Source: Flagellimonas maritima
GTDB lineage: Bacteria; Bacteroidota; Bacteroidia; Flavobacteriales; Flavobacteriaceae
Direction of reading: 5' to 3'
DNA length: 64,000 bases
Assembly (NCBI RefSeq): GCF_003269425.1
Contig: NZ_CP030104.1
Span: 2,103,501-2,167,500, forward strand
Below, piece by piece: positions 10,201 to 18,145 of the stretch (positions are counted from its first letter, which is position 1; each line of letters starts with the position of its first letter). The position numbers and the translations under genes were made by a program. The notes under the pieces were generated by a model. It saw only the letters and a program-made list of their open reading frames with translations, did no database searches and was not told the origin of the DNA.

Positions 10201-13200
10201 GTCTGATAGGGTCACGTCCGGCCCGTCGGCTGCGGATGCGCAGCCCGACACGGTGATCCTGATGTCCTCGTAGGTCCCTGCGCTGAGTCCCGTGAGGGTT
10301 GCGCTGTCGGCCGCCACGGGCACGTTAAGGATGTCCTGGTCCGCTGCCCCGTCGAAATAGGTTATGGTATAGTTGCCCGGTGGCACGTCGGTGAACTGCA
10401 GGGCTATGGAGCCGTCGCTTCCGCCACAGGTGGTGGGGTCGCTGGATGCGGTTACGCTCACGGTGGGGGTCTCGGGGTCTGATAGGGTCACGTCCGGCCC
10501 GTCGGCTGCGGATGCGCAGCCCGACACGGTGATCCTGATGTCCTCGTAGGTCCCTGCGCTGAGTCCCGTGAGGGTTGCGCTGTCGGCCGCCACGGGCACG
10601 TTAAGGATGTCCTGGTCCGCTGCCCCGTCGAAATAGGTTATGGTATAGTTGCCCGGTGGCACGTCGGTGAACTGCAGGGCTATGGAGCCGTCGCTTCCGC
10701 CACAGGTGGTGGGGTCGCTGGATGCGGTTACGCTCACGGTGGGGGTCTCGGGGTCTGATAGGGTCACGTCCGGCCCGTCGGCTGCGGATGCGCAGCCCGA
10801 CACGGTGATCCTGATGTCCTCGTAGGTCCCTGCGCTGAGTCCCGTGAGGGTTGCGCTGTCGGCCGCCACGGGCACGTTAAGGATGTCCTGGTCCGCTGCC
10901 CCGTCGAAATAGGTTATGGTATAGTTGCCCGGTGGCACGTCGGTGAACTGCAGGGCTATGGAGCCGTCGCTTCCGCCACAGGTGGTGGGGTCGCTGGATG
11001 CGGTTACGCTCACGGTGGGGGTCTCGGGGTCTGATAGGGTCACGTCCGGCCCGTCGGCTGCGGATGCGCAGCCCGACACGGTGATCCTGATGTCCTCGTA
11101 GGTCCCTGCGCTGAGTCCCGTGAGGGTTGCGCTGTCGGCCGCCACGGGCACGTTAAGGATGTCCTGGTCCGCTGCCCCGTCGAAATAGGTTATGGTATAG
11201 TTGCCCGGTGGCACGTCGGTGAACTGCAGGGCTATGGAGCCGTCGCTTCCGCCACAGGTGGTGGGGTCGCTGGATGCGGTTACGCTCACGGTGGGGGTCT
11301 CGGGGTCTGATAGGGTCACGTCCGGCCCGTCGGCTGCGGATGCGCAGCCCGACACGGTGATCCTGATGTCCTCGTAGGTCCCTGCGCTGAGTCCCGTGAG
11401 GGTTGCGCTGTCGGCCGCCACGGGCACGTTAAGGATGTCCTGGTCCGCTGCCCCGTCGAAATAGGTTATGGTATAGTTGCCCGGTGGCACGTCGGTGAAC
11501 TGCAGGGCTATGGAGCCGTCGCTTCCGCCACAGGTGGTGGGGTCGCTGGATGCGGTTACGCTCACGGTGGGGGTCTCGGGGTCTGATAGGGTCACGTCCG
11601 GCCCGTCGGCTGCGGATGCGCAGCCCGACACGGTGATCCTGATGTCCTCGTAGGTCCCTGCGCTGAGTCCCGTGAGGGTTGCGCTGTCGGCCGCCACGGG
11701 CACGTTAAGGATGTCCTGGTCCGCTGCCCCGTCGAAATAGGTTATGGTATAGTTGCCCGGTGGCACGTCGGTGAACTGCAGGGCTATGGAGCCGTCGCTT
11801 CCGCCACAGGTGGTGGGGTCGCTGGATGCGGTTACGCTCACGGTGGGGGTCTCGGGGTCTGATAGGGTCACGTCCGGCCCGTCGGCTGCGGATGCGCAGC
11901 CCGACACGGTGATCCTGATGTCCTCGTAGGTCCCTGCGCTGAGTCCCGTGAGGGTTGCGCTGTCGGCCGCCACGGGCACGTTAAGGATGTCCTGGTCCGC
12001 TGCCCCGTCGAAATAGGTTATGGTATAGTTGCCCGGTGGCACGTCGGTGAACTGCAGGGCTATGGAGCCGTCGCTTCCGCCACAGGTGGTGGGGTCGCTG
12101 GATGCGGTTACGCTCACGGTGGGGGTCTCGGGGTCTGATAGGGTCACGTCCGGCCCGTCGGCTGCGGATGCGCAGCCCGACACGGTGATCCTGATGTCCT
12201 CGTAGGTCCCTGCGCTGAGTCCCGTGAGGGTTGCGCTGTCGGCCGCCACGGGCACGTTAAGGATGTCCTGGTCCGCTGCCCCGTCGAAATAGGTTATGGT
12301 ATAGTTGCCCGGTGGCACGTCGGTGAACTGCAGGGCTATGGAGCCGTCGCTTCCGCCACAGGTGGTGGGGTCGCTGGATGCGGTTACGCTCACGGTGGGG
12401 GTCTCGGGGTCTGATAGGGTCACGTCCGGCCCGTCGGCTGCGGATGCGCAGCCCGACACGGTGATCCTGATGTCCTCGTAGGTCCCTGCGCTGAGTCCCG
12501 TGAGGGTTGCGCTGTCGGCCGCCACGGGCACGTTAAGGATGTCCTGGTCCGCTGCCCCGTCGAAATAGGTTATGGTATAGTTGCCCGGTGGCACGTCGGT
12601 GAACTGCAGGGCTATGGAGCCGTCGCTTCCGCCACAGGTGGTGGGGTCGCTGGATGCGGTTACGCTCACGGTGGGGGTGGAGATTATAGTCAGAATAAAA
12701 CTCTCCTCGTCAGAGCAGTTCGGCGTGGTACCCGTCTCGTCGTAGATGTAATAGGTTCCAGAAGCTGTGAGTACGTCGTCTTCATTGTACTGGGTTCCCA
12801 TGCCCCCCGATTCTGAAAAGTATGCTTCGTTGCCCGTTAGGTTGGAGCCTGAGATAGGGGGAAGAGTATAGGAATCACAGGCAGTGGGGTCGGCTAAGTC
12901 GGTGATGTTTGGGGAGGTATATACATTTATCGTTTGTTCTACATCTATAAAATTGCCAGAAGTGTCGGTTATTCGGTAGGTACGGGTTATTATTTCTGGA
13001 TTCGAACCCCCATTTGATACATCATTTAAATGTACTACAGTATCTACAGCACAATTGTCAGCTTCATCAATAACAACGTCTGGGTCTGGAGCTGGTACTG
13101 TATCACATACATCAATTGATGCTGGATTGCTTGCAGTTGGAGGTGTAAAATCTCCGTAGGCTATACTAAAAACATCTTCGTCTTCAAAATTTACATTATC

Positions 13201-14847
13201 AAAAAATGCATTCGTACCTATAATACTTGTAGCAGTTATGTAAGTTATGGGTCCCGTTGTAAAGTCACCATCTCCATCAGTATCTATCATTAAATGTATT
13301 GCACATGCATCGTTTGCTAAAATGTCCGAGCCTGAAAGGTCAACACTGACACTTACATTTGGAATAGGACTTAATCCAGCAGAATTCGACATCTGTACCT
13401 TCCACTCCCTTGAAATTCTTGAATCCACATCTCCAGATAAAGGAAGTTCAACAACTGTCTCTGATAAACTTGCATGGTCATTGCCCCAGACCAGATAGTT
13501 GTGCCGAGTAGAAAATGCTGAAACACCTGTGTCAACTGGTGTTCTTGTGTCATCTAGATTATCATTACCAAAATTTGAGTTGGTTGAGACGGTTACAATG
13601 GCTTCTGTATTTACGCTTTTGGAAATACGTTGGTGTAGGTTGTAACGTAATTTTCTGTCATCTGAGCTATTGTTTGGAATGCCTCCATCCAAATCTGCAA
13701 ATCTATCTTTACCAATCCCAGCAATATCATAGATATAAGGCGAGGGCATAGCCTGCCATATCACTGTTCCATCAGCTGCCAGATAATTATAAGAGGTATT
13801 TCCGGCAATGCTTCCCAAAGCCCCCGCTCCATTTAGAGTTATTCCATATTTAATTGCCAAGTAACTTTCTGCTCTTTGAACGTAGGTAGCTTCTGGAAAA
13901 ACACCATCAAAAAAAAGAACTTCAGCAATGTCACCACTAAAGTTTCGATTGGAGTCATTGCTATTAAAATGTTTTCCCAGTCTATTGAAATAGAATAATT
14001 CTTGATCTGCAGTAATATCACTTCTATCTGTAGCTATATCTGGAATCCCATTAACTTTAGTAATCAAGCGTTCTTCTTCAAAGCCTATAACATTTCGCGT
14101 AAATACTCCGATAGTAGGACTTCCCAGTAAATCTATGTTGCCAGATTCAAAGAATCCACCACCATCTCCAAGCCAGGTCCTACCCACAGAAAAACGATTT
14201 CCATTTGACAGGCCTAACGAAATATTAGTTCTGCCACTAAGGTGTGTGTCAACATCGCCACCAAATAAAAGGCGTTGTGTTTCAGCCGAATTTCCTGCTC
14301 CTAGACCTTCGAAAACAACAATTACTGTGATGTTATTTCTGGAATTTGAACGAAAATGCAATGCTTCTCCATCTCCACTCCCATCAAATTCAACAGCCGG
14401 GTTGAAGTTCATTCGGTTTCTACGGAGTGTTGGTATTCCAGCTATAGAACCAGCTGGTGAAAGAAATCCTGGACCGAAAGGATAATCAAAACCAGTTGGA
14501 GGCGCGGCAGGATAATCTGCAGGTGCAGGATGTGGAACACCATCTTGTGCGGTAAAATCTACAAAGTCGTACCATATATTTACTGGAGTGCCATCTGCAG
14601 GAGCGTATGGCGTGAATAGTTGAAGCTGGCCAGGAGTAGGTAGAGGTTCGGAATTTACTGCTCTATCTGCAGTAAACCATGTATCCAATTGTTGGGCATT
14701 AGTTTGAAACGTGCATAGAATAAATAGAGATATAAATGATACCAGTGTAAATATTCTCCTCAGAATATTTATAGCTGGATGGCTTTTTCTTTTCAATGTT
14801 TTTTTTGAATTAAATAGATTCTTGAGTAGTTGTGTAGACATAGGCAT
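7300..14847 (-). CDS. Giant SprB-like T9SS adhesin with 16 identical repeats
   Basis: A 2515-residue secreted surface protein. The N-terminus has a long basic n-region and a hydrophobic core ending near A51, a signal peptide with an unusually long leader. Residues about 150-335 look like a laminin-G/concanavalin-type domain of the kind found in flavobacterial surface proteins. About 570-650 resembles a HYR-like module. Residues 724-2194 are 16 copies of a 92-residue SprB-like module containing TCGGSDGSI and LTGLSAGTYEDI. Three more diverged modules follow. Residues about 2427-2515 form a gliding-motility C-terminal domain (FFTPNGDGNNDFW, VFDRYGRKI) that directs T9SS type B export. The inferred role is a mobile adhesin for gliding or attachment. 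The repeats are GC-rich compared with both flanks. The SprF-like partner gene follows by 3 bp. Confidence 0.93.
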   Translation of the reverse strand: MPMSTQLLKNLFNSKKTLKRKSHPAINILRRIFTLVSFISLFILCTFQTNAQQLDTWFTADRAVNSEPLPTPGQLQLFTPYAPADGTPVNIWYDFVDFTAQDGVPHPAPADYPAAPPTGFDYPFGPGFLSPAGSIAGIPTLRRNRMNFNPAVEFDGSGDGEALHFRSNSRNNITVIVVFEGLGAGNSAETQRLLFGGDVDTHLSGRTNISLGLSNGNRFSVGRTWLGDGGGFFESGNIDLLGSPTIGVFTRNVIGFEEERLITKVNGIPDIATDRSDITADQELFYFNRLGKHFNSNDSNRNFSGDIAEVLFFDGVFPEATYVQRAESYLAIKYGITLNGAGALGSIAGNTSYNYLAADGTVIWQAMPSPYIYDIAGIGKDRFADLDGGIPNNSSDDRKLRYNLHQRISKSVNTEAIVTVSTNSNFGNDNLDDTRTPVDTGVSAFSTRHNYLVWGNDHASLSETVVELPLSGDVDSRISREWKVQMSNSAGLSPIPNVSVSVDLSGSDILANDACAIHLMIDTDGDGDFTTGPITYITATSIIGTNAFFDNVNFEDEDVFSIAYGDFTPPTASNPASIDVCDTVPAPDPDVVIDEADNCAVDTVVHLNDVSNGGSNPEIITRTYRITDTSGNFIDVEQTINVYTSPNITDLADPTACDSYTLPPISGSNLTGNEAYFSESGGMGTQYNEDDVLTASGTYYIYDETGTTPNCSDEESFILTIISTPTVSVTASSDPTTCGGSDGSIALQFTDVPPGNYTITYFDGAADQDILNVPVAADSATLTGLSAGTYEDIRITVSGCASAADGPDVTLSDPETPTVSVTASSDPTTCGGSDGSIALQFTDVPPGNYTITYFDGAADQDILNVPVAADSATLTGLSAGTYEDIRITVSGCASAADGPDVTLSDPETPTVSVTASSDPTTCGGSDGSIALQFTDVPPGNYTITYFDGAADQDILNVPVAADSATLTGLSAGTYEDIRITVSGCASAADGPDVTLSDPETPTVSVTASSDPTTCGGSDGSIALQFTDVPPGNYTITYFDGAADQDILNVPVAADSATLTGLSAGTYEDIRITVSGCASAADGPDVTLSDPETPTVSVTASSDPTTCGGSDGSIALQFTDVPPGNYTITYFDGAADQDILNVPVAADSATLTGLSAGTYEDIRITVSGCASAADGPDVTLSDPETPTVSVTASSDPTTCGGSDGSIALQFTDVPPGNYTITYFDGAADQDILNVPVAADSATLTGLSAGTYEDIRITVSGCASAADGPDVTLSDPETPTVSVTASSDPTTCGGSDGSIALQFTDVPPGNYTITYFDGAADQDILNVPVAADSATLTGLSAGTYEDIRITVSGCASAADGPDVTLSDPETPTVSVTASSDPTTCGGSDGSIALQFTDVPPGNYTITYFDGAADQDILNVPVAADSATLTGLSAGTYEDIRITVSGCASAADGPDVTLSDPETPTVSVTASSDPTTCGGSDGSIALQFTDVPPGNYTITYFDGAADQDILNVPVAADSATLTGLSAGTYEDIRITVSGCASAADGPDVTLSDPETPTVSVTASSDPTTCGGSDGSIALQFTDVPPGNYTITYFDGAADQDILNVPVAADSATLTGLSAGTYEDIRITVSGCASAADGPDVTLSDPETPTVSVTASSDPTTCGGSDGSIALQFTDVPPGNYTITYFDGAADQDILNVPVAADSATLTGLSAGTYEDIRITVSGCASAADGPDVTLSDPETPTVSVTASSDPTTCGGSDGSIALQFTDVPPGNYTITYFDGAADQDILNVPVAADSATLTGLSAGTYEDIRITVSGCASAADGPDVTLSDPETPTVSVTASSDPTTCGGSDGSIALQFTDVPPGNYTITYFDGAADQDILNVPVAADSATLTGLSAGTYEDIRITVSGCASAADGPDVTLSDPETPTVSVTASSDPTTCGGSDGSIALQFTDVPPGNYTITYFDGAADQDILNVPVAADSATLTGLSAGTYEDIRITVSGCASAADGPDVTLSDPETPTVSVTASSDPTTCGGSDGSIALQFTDVPPGNYTITYFDGAADQDILNVPVAADSATLTGLSAGTYEDIRITVSGCASAADGPDVTLSDPETPTVSVTASSDPTTCGGSDGSIALQFTDVPPGNYTITYFDGAADQDILNVPVAADSATLTGLSAGTYEDIRITVSGCASAADGPDVTLSDPVLSISIITQNTLCLDSEDGSVDVSITNGDAPYTVQLNSGADMMFQNDSFTIDNLAPGNYDISVTSNNGCSSESSFEIFIEGPDLSATIDTDYLCSGNTPINRTEILLVDQSISSDVLYAIDSTNPADFVLSPVFNDLAPGSHFAAILHTDGCLSTIPFEIDEINPLEMVIVKNNEAEIEVTVSGGLPPYTYFYNDNPGTSQNTLTALESGSYVVRVVDSLGCEVFDTTSVDLVDIEIPNFFTPNGDGNNDFWGPRNIEKLPNIETYVFDRYGRKIKIMGQSNNGWDGTYESNPLPSGDYWYTIRLNDGTGREYVGNFTLYR
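8267..12678 (-). repeat. Tandem array, 16 x 276 bp, apparently identical
   Basis: The unit is 276 bp (92 codons, in frame). Copies begin at 8269, 8545, 8821, 9097, 9373, 9649, 9925, 10201, 10477, 10753, 11029, 11305, 11581, 11857, 12133 and 12409, and the last diverges at 12679. Compared line by line, I found no nucleotide difference between copies. The unit is rich in G and C, while flanking parts of the same gene are AT-rich. Such identity means very recent amplification or ongoing homogenisation. Copy number is likely to vary between cells and strains, and could also be misjudged by an assembler. Confidence 0.97.
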
Positions 14848-14949
14848 AAATTTTTTGGGACAAAACCAGATTTTGCCTGAGCAGAATCCAGCATAATAAA
14901 GTAAAGGATAAGTTGTTGAACAGGAAGCTATTGATTAACCAACGGTACG

Positions 14950-14978
14950 TTTCAATTGATGAATGTGCCAGTTGAGTT
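14950..14978 (-). promoter_or_regulatory. Shared upstream motif, copy 1 (adhesin)
   Basis: On the plus strand this site reads TTTCAATTGATGAATG, then 6 nt, then TTGAGTT. The same 16-mer recurs at 17433-17448. The core ATGAATG-N6-TTGRGTT recurs at 17442-17461 and 17830-17849. The core starts 112 bp before the adhesin start codon, suggesting a regulator-binding site. Confidence 0.55.
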
Positions 14979-15067
14979 AACGGCTAAAACATAATTGAAC
15001 AGAAAAACAAATGAAGTTTATTTCTTTAACAATAAAATTCTTTCACCATTTTCAGTGAGTATTTACC

Positions 15068-15100
15068 AAAAAAAACCACCAAGAAAATATCTTGGTGGTT
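15068..15100 (-). terminator. Rho-independent terminator of the OmpA-type gene
   Basis: AACCACCAAG (15074-15083) and CTTGGTGGTT (15091-15100) form a perfect 10-bp stem with a 7-nt loop. On the minus strand the stem is followed by a T run (15073 down to 15068, extended by the stem's own T residues). It lies 80 bp after the stop at 15180, which is the expected position and direction. Confidence 0.88.
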
Positions 15101-15179
15101 AAACCATCAGTTTGCATTAAGAATTTATGAGAACACCAAACCTTTCATTCTTAATCTATTGTCAAACCTTAACGGATGG

Positions 15180-17327
15180 TTATTTAATCAGGTTTATTTC
15201 CACTCTTCTATTTTGTTTTCTGCCCAAAGAGGTTTTGTTCGAAGCTATCGGTATTTCTTCTCCATATCCCATTGCTTTAAGCCTATCTTGTTTGATTCCT
15301 TCGTTGATGAGAAAATCTCTAACAGAATCGGCCCTGCTTTCAGACAGTTTTTGATTGCTTGCAGAGCTGCCTACGCTATCGGTATGTCCTTCTACAGTAA
15401 ACTTGGCATTGGGATATTCATTTAGAATCTGTATAATATCTACCATCACGGAAACGGATTCCGTTTTTATAGAGGATTTACCTGTATCGAACAAAATTGT
15501 TCTAGCATAATCATTCAATTGTTTCTGTACTTCAGCGGTAACTTCTGGGCAACCATTATTTTCTATTGTTCCCGCTACTGTTGGGCATGCGTCATCTATA
15601 TCAACGATTGAGTCACCATCACTATCTGGACAGCCCTTATTTTCCAGTTTACCCGCAATTTCGGGACATCTATCGTCTTGATCCCTTAGTCCGTCGTTGT
15701 CTTGATCGGGACATCCGTTAAATTCAGGTTTGCCAAATACATTAGGACAATCATCGTCTTTATCTAGAATTCCATCCTTATCAGTATCTTTCCATGGACA
15801 GCCTTTATTTTCTTCTGACCCTGCAATATCTGGGCAATCATCATCTTTGTCCAATACGCCATCACCATCCTTATCTCCCCAAGGGCAGCCATTGTTCTCT
15901 ATTGGACCTGCTATCTTAGGGCAATTATCGGATTTGTCCTCAATGCCGTCATTGTCCTTATCCTTTAGTGTTTTCTGATATATTGGAACTTTCAGACCTG
16001 CATAGAAATCAAGAGATTGGCTATTATCACTAATCAAAGCGCTAAATACCGAACCTGAACCAATATATAAAGGACCTGCCCTTAAACCAGCTCCCCACAA
16101 AAAACCAATATCCTGTACCAGACGTAGTGGCGAGTATATGCTCAACCATTTACTTTCAAAACGGGGAGATAGTGATACTTCGTTCAAAATCCTATTTGAG
16201 TTGAGCTTATTGGCTTTGACAAGTGACAAATCTGTGTTAAGGTTAAGGTAAAACGACGAGTTGATGTTCCAATCTAAATTTGAATGTAGGGCAGCAGGTA
16301 AATGGGAATCTGCAGAACTGGTTTCCGGGCCTATCAAATCAAAATTACCCCTAATTGCTTCCTCTAAATTTTGTCCATCGAAGTTATCTATACTTTGAGT
16401 TTTGTTCAAATCATATAATCCGTTTACGCCATCACGATTATTGATTTTTGAGATATCGGTAATGGATGCACCAAACTTCAATTTATATTTATTGATTCCT
16501 CTATTGGAAACAGGATTACCATCTTTGACCAATTGATTGGTTGTTTTGTTTTCGGGCCGCCATTCATATACAAGCCCTAAATCAAATCCAAATCCACTTG
16601 CATTGCTTGATTCAAGGAAATTATCTAAATCAATACCGGTATTGAAATCATATTCGCCATACGTCAATTGCCCCGATGTCGTTATCGACCTTGTATTGGC
16701 ATCATAGTCCAACTGTACATTTTCTCCTTGAGTATATGCATTCTGTGCCCCTATTAAATATTTAAAGGTGATACCACCTTTCAAAAAATGTTGTTCTTTA
16801 TCCAATAATGTCCTCGCATAAGTCAATCCAAACTCGGTCCATACATTTAGCGCTCCAGAAAAACTTCCTTCATCAATAATAAAGCTCTCATCTTCATTAA
16901 AACCGCCTTCTTTATCTAGTAAATCACCATTGACATTGATGATATTAAAAAATGAACGGGCTCTGGAATAAATAGCTATTGAATTTTCTTTATTTAAGCT
17001 CAACATAAAAGAAGGGCCAAGTATGTCAAGGTTATTTGCCATGAAATTACTTTGGCTCGGCGTTCGGTCTGCTTTGTCAAATACTTTATCTATGTCATCA
17101 ATAGCATCTCCCAAATTTATTTTGATGTAATCGTTACCAAAAAATGCACTGACACCAATTAGATTGATATCCAATTTCATCCTCGAATCGGCAATGTTTG
17201 CAGGATTTGACAAAACTCCATGAACTCCATTATAGTTATCCTCTAAAAACCCTTTGTATGATTGTGCTATGGTCATATTTGCCATGAAAACCATAAATAA
17301 TACCAATGCTATTTTTTTGTATTTCAT
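15180..17327 (-). CDS. OmpA-family protein with thrombospondin type-3 repeats
   Basis: A 715-residue outer-membrane/periplasmic protein. A signal peptide (1-21) is followed by a DUF5723-like beta-rich region (about 22-450) that starts with a motif common in Bacteroidota barrel proteins (VHGVLSNPANIADSR). Next come five thrombospondin type-3 calcium-binding repeats (about 453-594; DKDNDGIEDKSDNCP and similar). The C-terminal OmpA domain (about 595-715) carries the peptidoglycan-binding motif EGHTDSVGS and SESRADSVRDFL. It probably links an outer-membrane barrel to the cell wall. Genes of this type lie beside sprB-like adhesins in F. johnsoniae (the sprC/sprD/sprB region, as I recall), and here it precedes the adhesin on the same strand. 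It has its own terminator, so it is probably co-regulated with the adhesin rather than co-transcribed. Confidence 0.92.
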   Translation of the reverse strand: MKYKKIALVLFMVFMANMTIAQSYKGFLEDNYNGVHGVLSNPANIADSRMKLDINLIGVSAFFGNDYIKINLGDAIDDIDKVFDKADRTPSQSNFMANNLDILGPSFMLSLNKENSIAIYSRARSFFNIINVNGDLLDKEGGFNEDESFIIDEGSFSGALNVWTEFGLTYARTLLDKEQHFLKGGITFKYLIGAQNAYTQGENVQLDYDANTRSITTSGQLTYGEYDFNTGIDLDNFLESSNASGFGFDLGLVYEWRPENKTTNQLVKDGNPVSNRGINKYKLKFGASITDISKINNRDGVNGLYDLNKTQSIDNFDGQNLEEAIRGNFDLIGPETSSADSHLPAALHSNLDWNINSSFYLNLNTDLSLVKANKLNSNRILNEVSLSPRFESKWLSIYSPLRLVQDIGFLWGAGLRAGPLYIGSGSVFSALISDNSQSLDFYAGLKVPIYQKTLKDKDNDGIEDKSDNCPKIAGPIENNGCPWGDKDGDGVLDKDDDCPDIAGSEENKGCPWKDTDKDGILDKDDDCPNVFGKPEFNGCPDQDNDGLRDQDDRCPEIAGKLENKGCPDSDGDSIVDIDDACPTVAGTIENNGCPEVTAEVQKQLNDYARTILFDTGKSSIKTESVSVMVDIIQILNEYPNAKFTVEGHTDSVGSSASNQKLSESRADSVRDFLINEGIKQDRLKAMGYGEEIPIASNKTSLGRKQNRRVEINLIK

Positions 17328-17432
17328 TTTTACAAAATTTAATAAAGAATCATGATTACTACATTCTTAAATCAAAACACAAAGAGACTGTAAATAAGTG
17401 ATATCATTAGCTTCAAATGAATGAGTATAGCA

Positions 17433-17461
17433 TTTCAATTGATGAATGGGGGTATTGGGTT
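17433..17461 (-). promoter_or_regulatory. Shared upstream motif, copy 2 (OmpA-type gene)
   Basis: TTTCAATTGATGAATG, then 6 nt, then TTGGGTT, read on the plus strand. The first 16 bases are identical to 14950-14965. The core starts 115 bp before the OmpA-type start codon, nearly the same distance as copy 1 from the adhesin start (112 bp). Confidence 0.55.
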
Positions 17462-17545
17462 CATAACTCGTTAAATGACGAGTAAATTTTTTGGTCAAAA
17501 AGAAAGTATTGATTTTAAAAAGTCGTAAGGTTCTTGCATACAATA

Positions 17546-17778
17546 TTCAGAGCGCCATATTGGGGATGGCGCTCTGAAAGATTATAGATTAAATTAATGG
17601 TGATATTTAAATTTTTACGTTATCCATTACAACCAAGGAACTCATACGAAATTCCTTGGCGTAACGGAAACCTCAACTAAACTAAACACTTTTATAATCA
17701 TCAGTCTAAAAAAGTGTACTACTATATAAAAGCGTTAAAACATTACTAAGAATTAAACCAAACTCAATTTTAACGCTT
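17546..17778. ncRNA. Run of four stem-loops (candidate structured RNA or regulatory DNA)
   Basis: Four consecutive hairpins lie within 233 bp: 17546-17558 with 17566-17578 (13 bp perfect, 7-nt loop), 17633-17640 with 17652-17659 (8 bp, 11-nt loop), 17686-17693 with 17710-17717 (8 bp, 16-nt loop), and 17730-17740 with 17768-17778 (11 bp, 27-nt loop). None is followed by a T run on either strand, so they are not simple terminators. There is no reading frame across them. Direction of transcription, if any, is unknown. A non-coding RNA, an mRNA leader, or palindromic protein-binding DNA would all fit. Confidence 0.4.
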
Positions 17779-17829
17779 GCTTACCATACAAATCTAGTAT
17801 ATCACATTATTTAATTGGGCCTTCATCTT

Positions 17830-17849
17830 ATGAATGCCCCTTTTGGGTT
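17830..17849 (+). promoter_or_regulatory. Shared upstream motif, copy 3 (regulator gene)
   Basis: ATGAATG-N6-TTGGGTT, matching the core of copies 1 and 2 and continuing as GTTAACG like copy 1. It lies about 297 bp before the start of the LuxR-type regulator. The flanking TCA...TATGAATG also resembles the other copies. Confidence 0.45.
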
Positions 17850-18145
17850 AACGAATGAGCATTATGGACTGACGGTTCGCTAAAAGTCAGAATTTAGATC
17901 TTGCTTATCTTAAAATATTTATATCGGCAAAATAGATATGTTTAAAAACAGATTTTGAATATATAGAAGTATAAAAATTATTTTATCCTCTATATATTGT
18001 CAGTTTGAGATGACTTTTACATTTTAGTAAGTTTTAACTATGGTCCTTTAGTATTGCCAATTAATCTTAGTTCTTTAATTTTAGCTATAATTTATGGTTA
18101 ATAGCCCTGATTGCCAGAGGTGAAAATCTTGAGCGTTAATTTTAT

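Larger units (their letters stand above)
14848..15179 (-). other. Adhesin upstream region
   Basis: 332 bp between the OmpA-type gene and the adhesin gene. It contains the terminator of the former (15068-15100) and motif copy 1 (14950-14978), about 112 bp before the adhesin start codon. The adhesin therefore probably has its own promoter between about 14850 and 15060. I saw no small gene. Confidence 0.6.
17328..18145. other. Divergent intergenic region
   Basis: 818 bp between the OmpA-type gene (minus) and the LuxR-type regulator (plus). No gene is visible. It contains motif copies 2 and 3 (17433-17461, 17830-17849) and a run of four stem-loops (17546-17778), described separately. Promoters for both flanking genes must lie here. 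Confidence 0.7.

Noticed and set aside
8267..12678. CRISPR-like array of identical repeats
   Set aside because: The unit is 276 bp, fully coding, in frame and without spacers. It is a protein repeat array.
13247..14485. Open frames on the plus strand opposite the adhesin N-terminal region
   Set aside because: They are antisense shadows of a clear coding region, with no start signals or family features.
17546..17578. Rho-independent terminator
   Set aside because: The 13-bp stem is strong, but no T run follows on either strand and no gene ends nearby.
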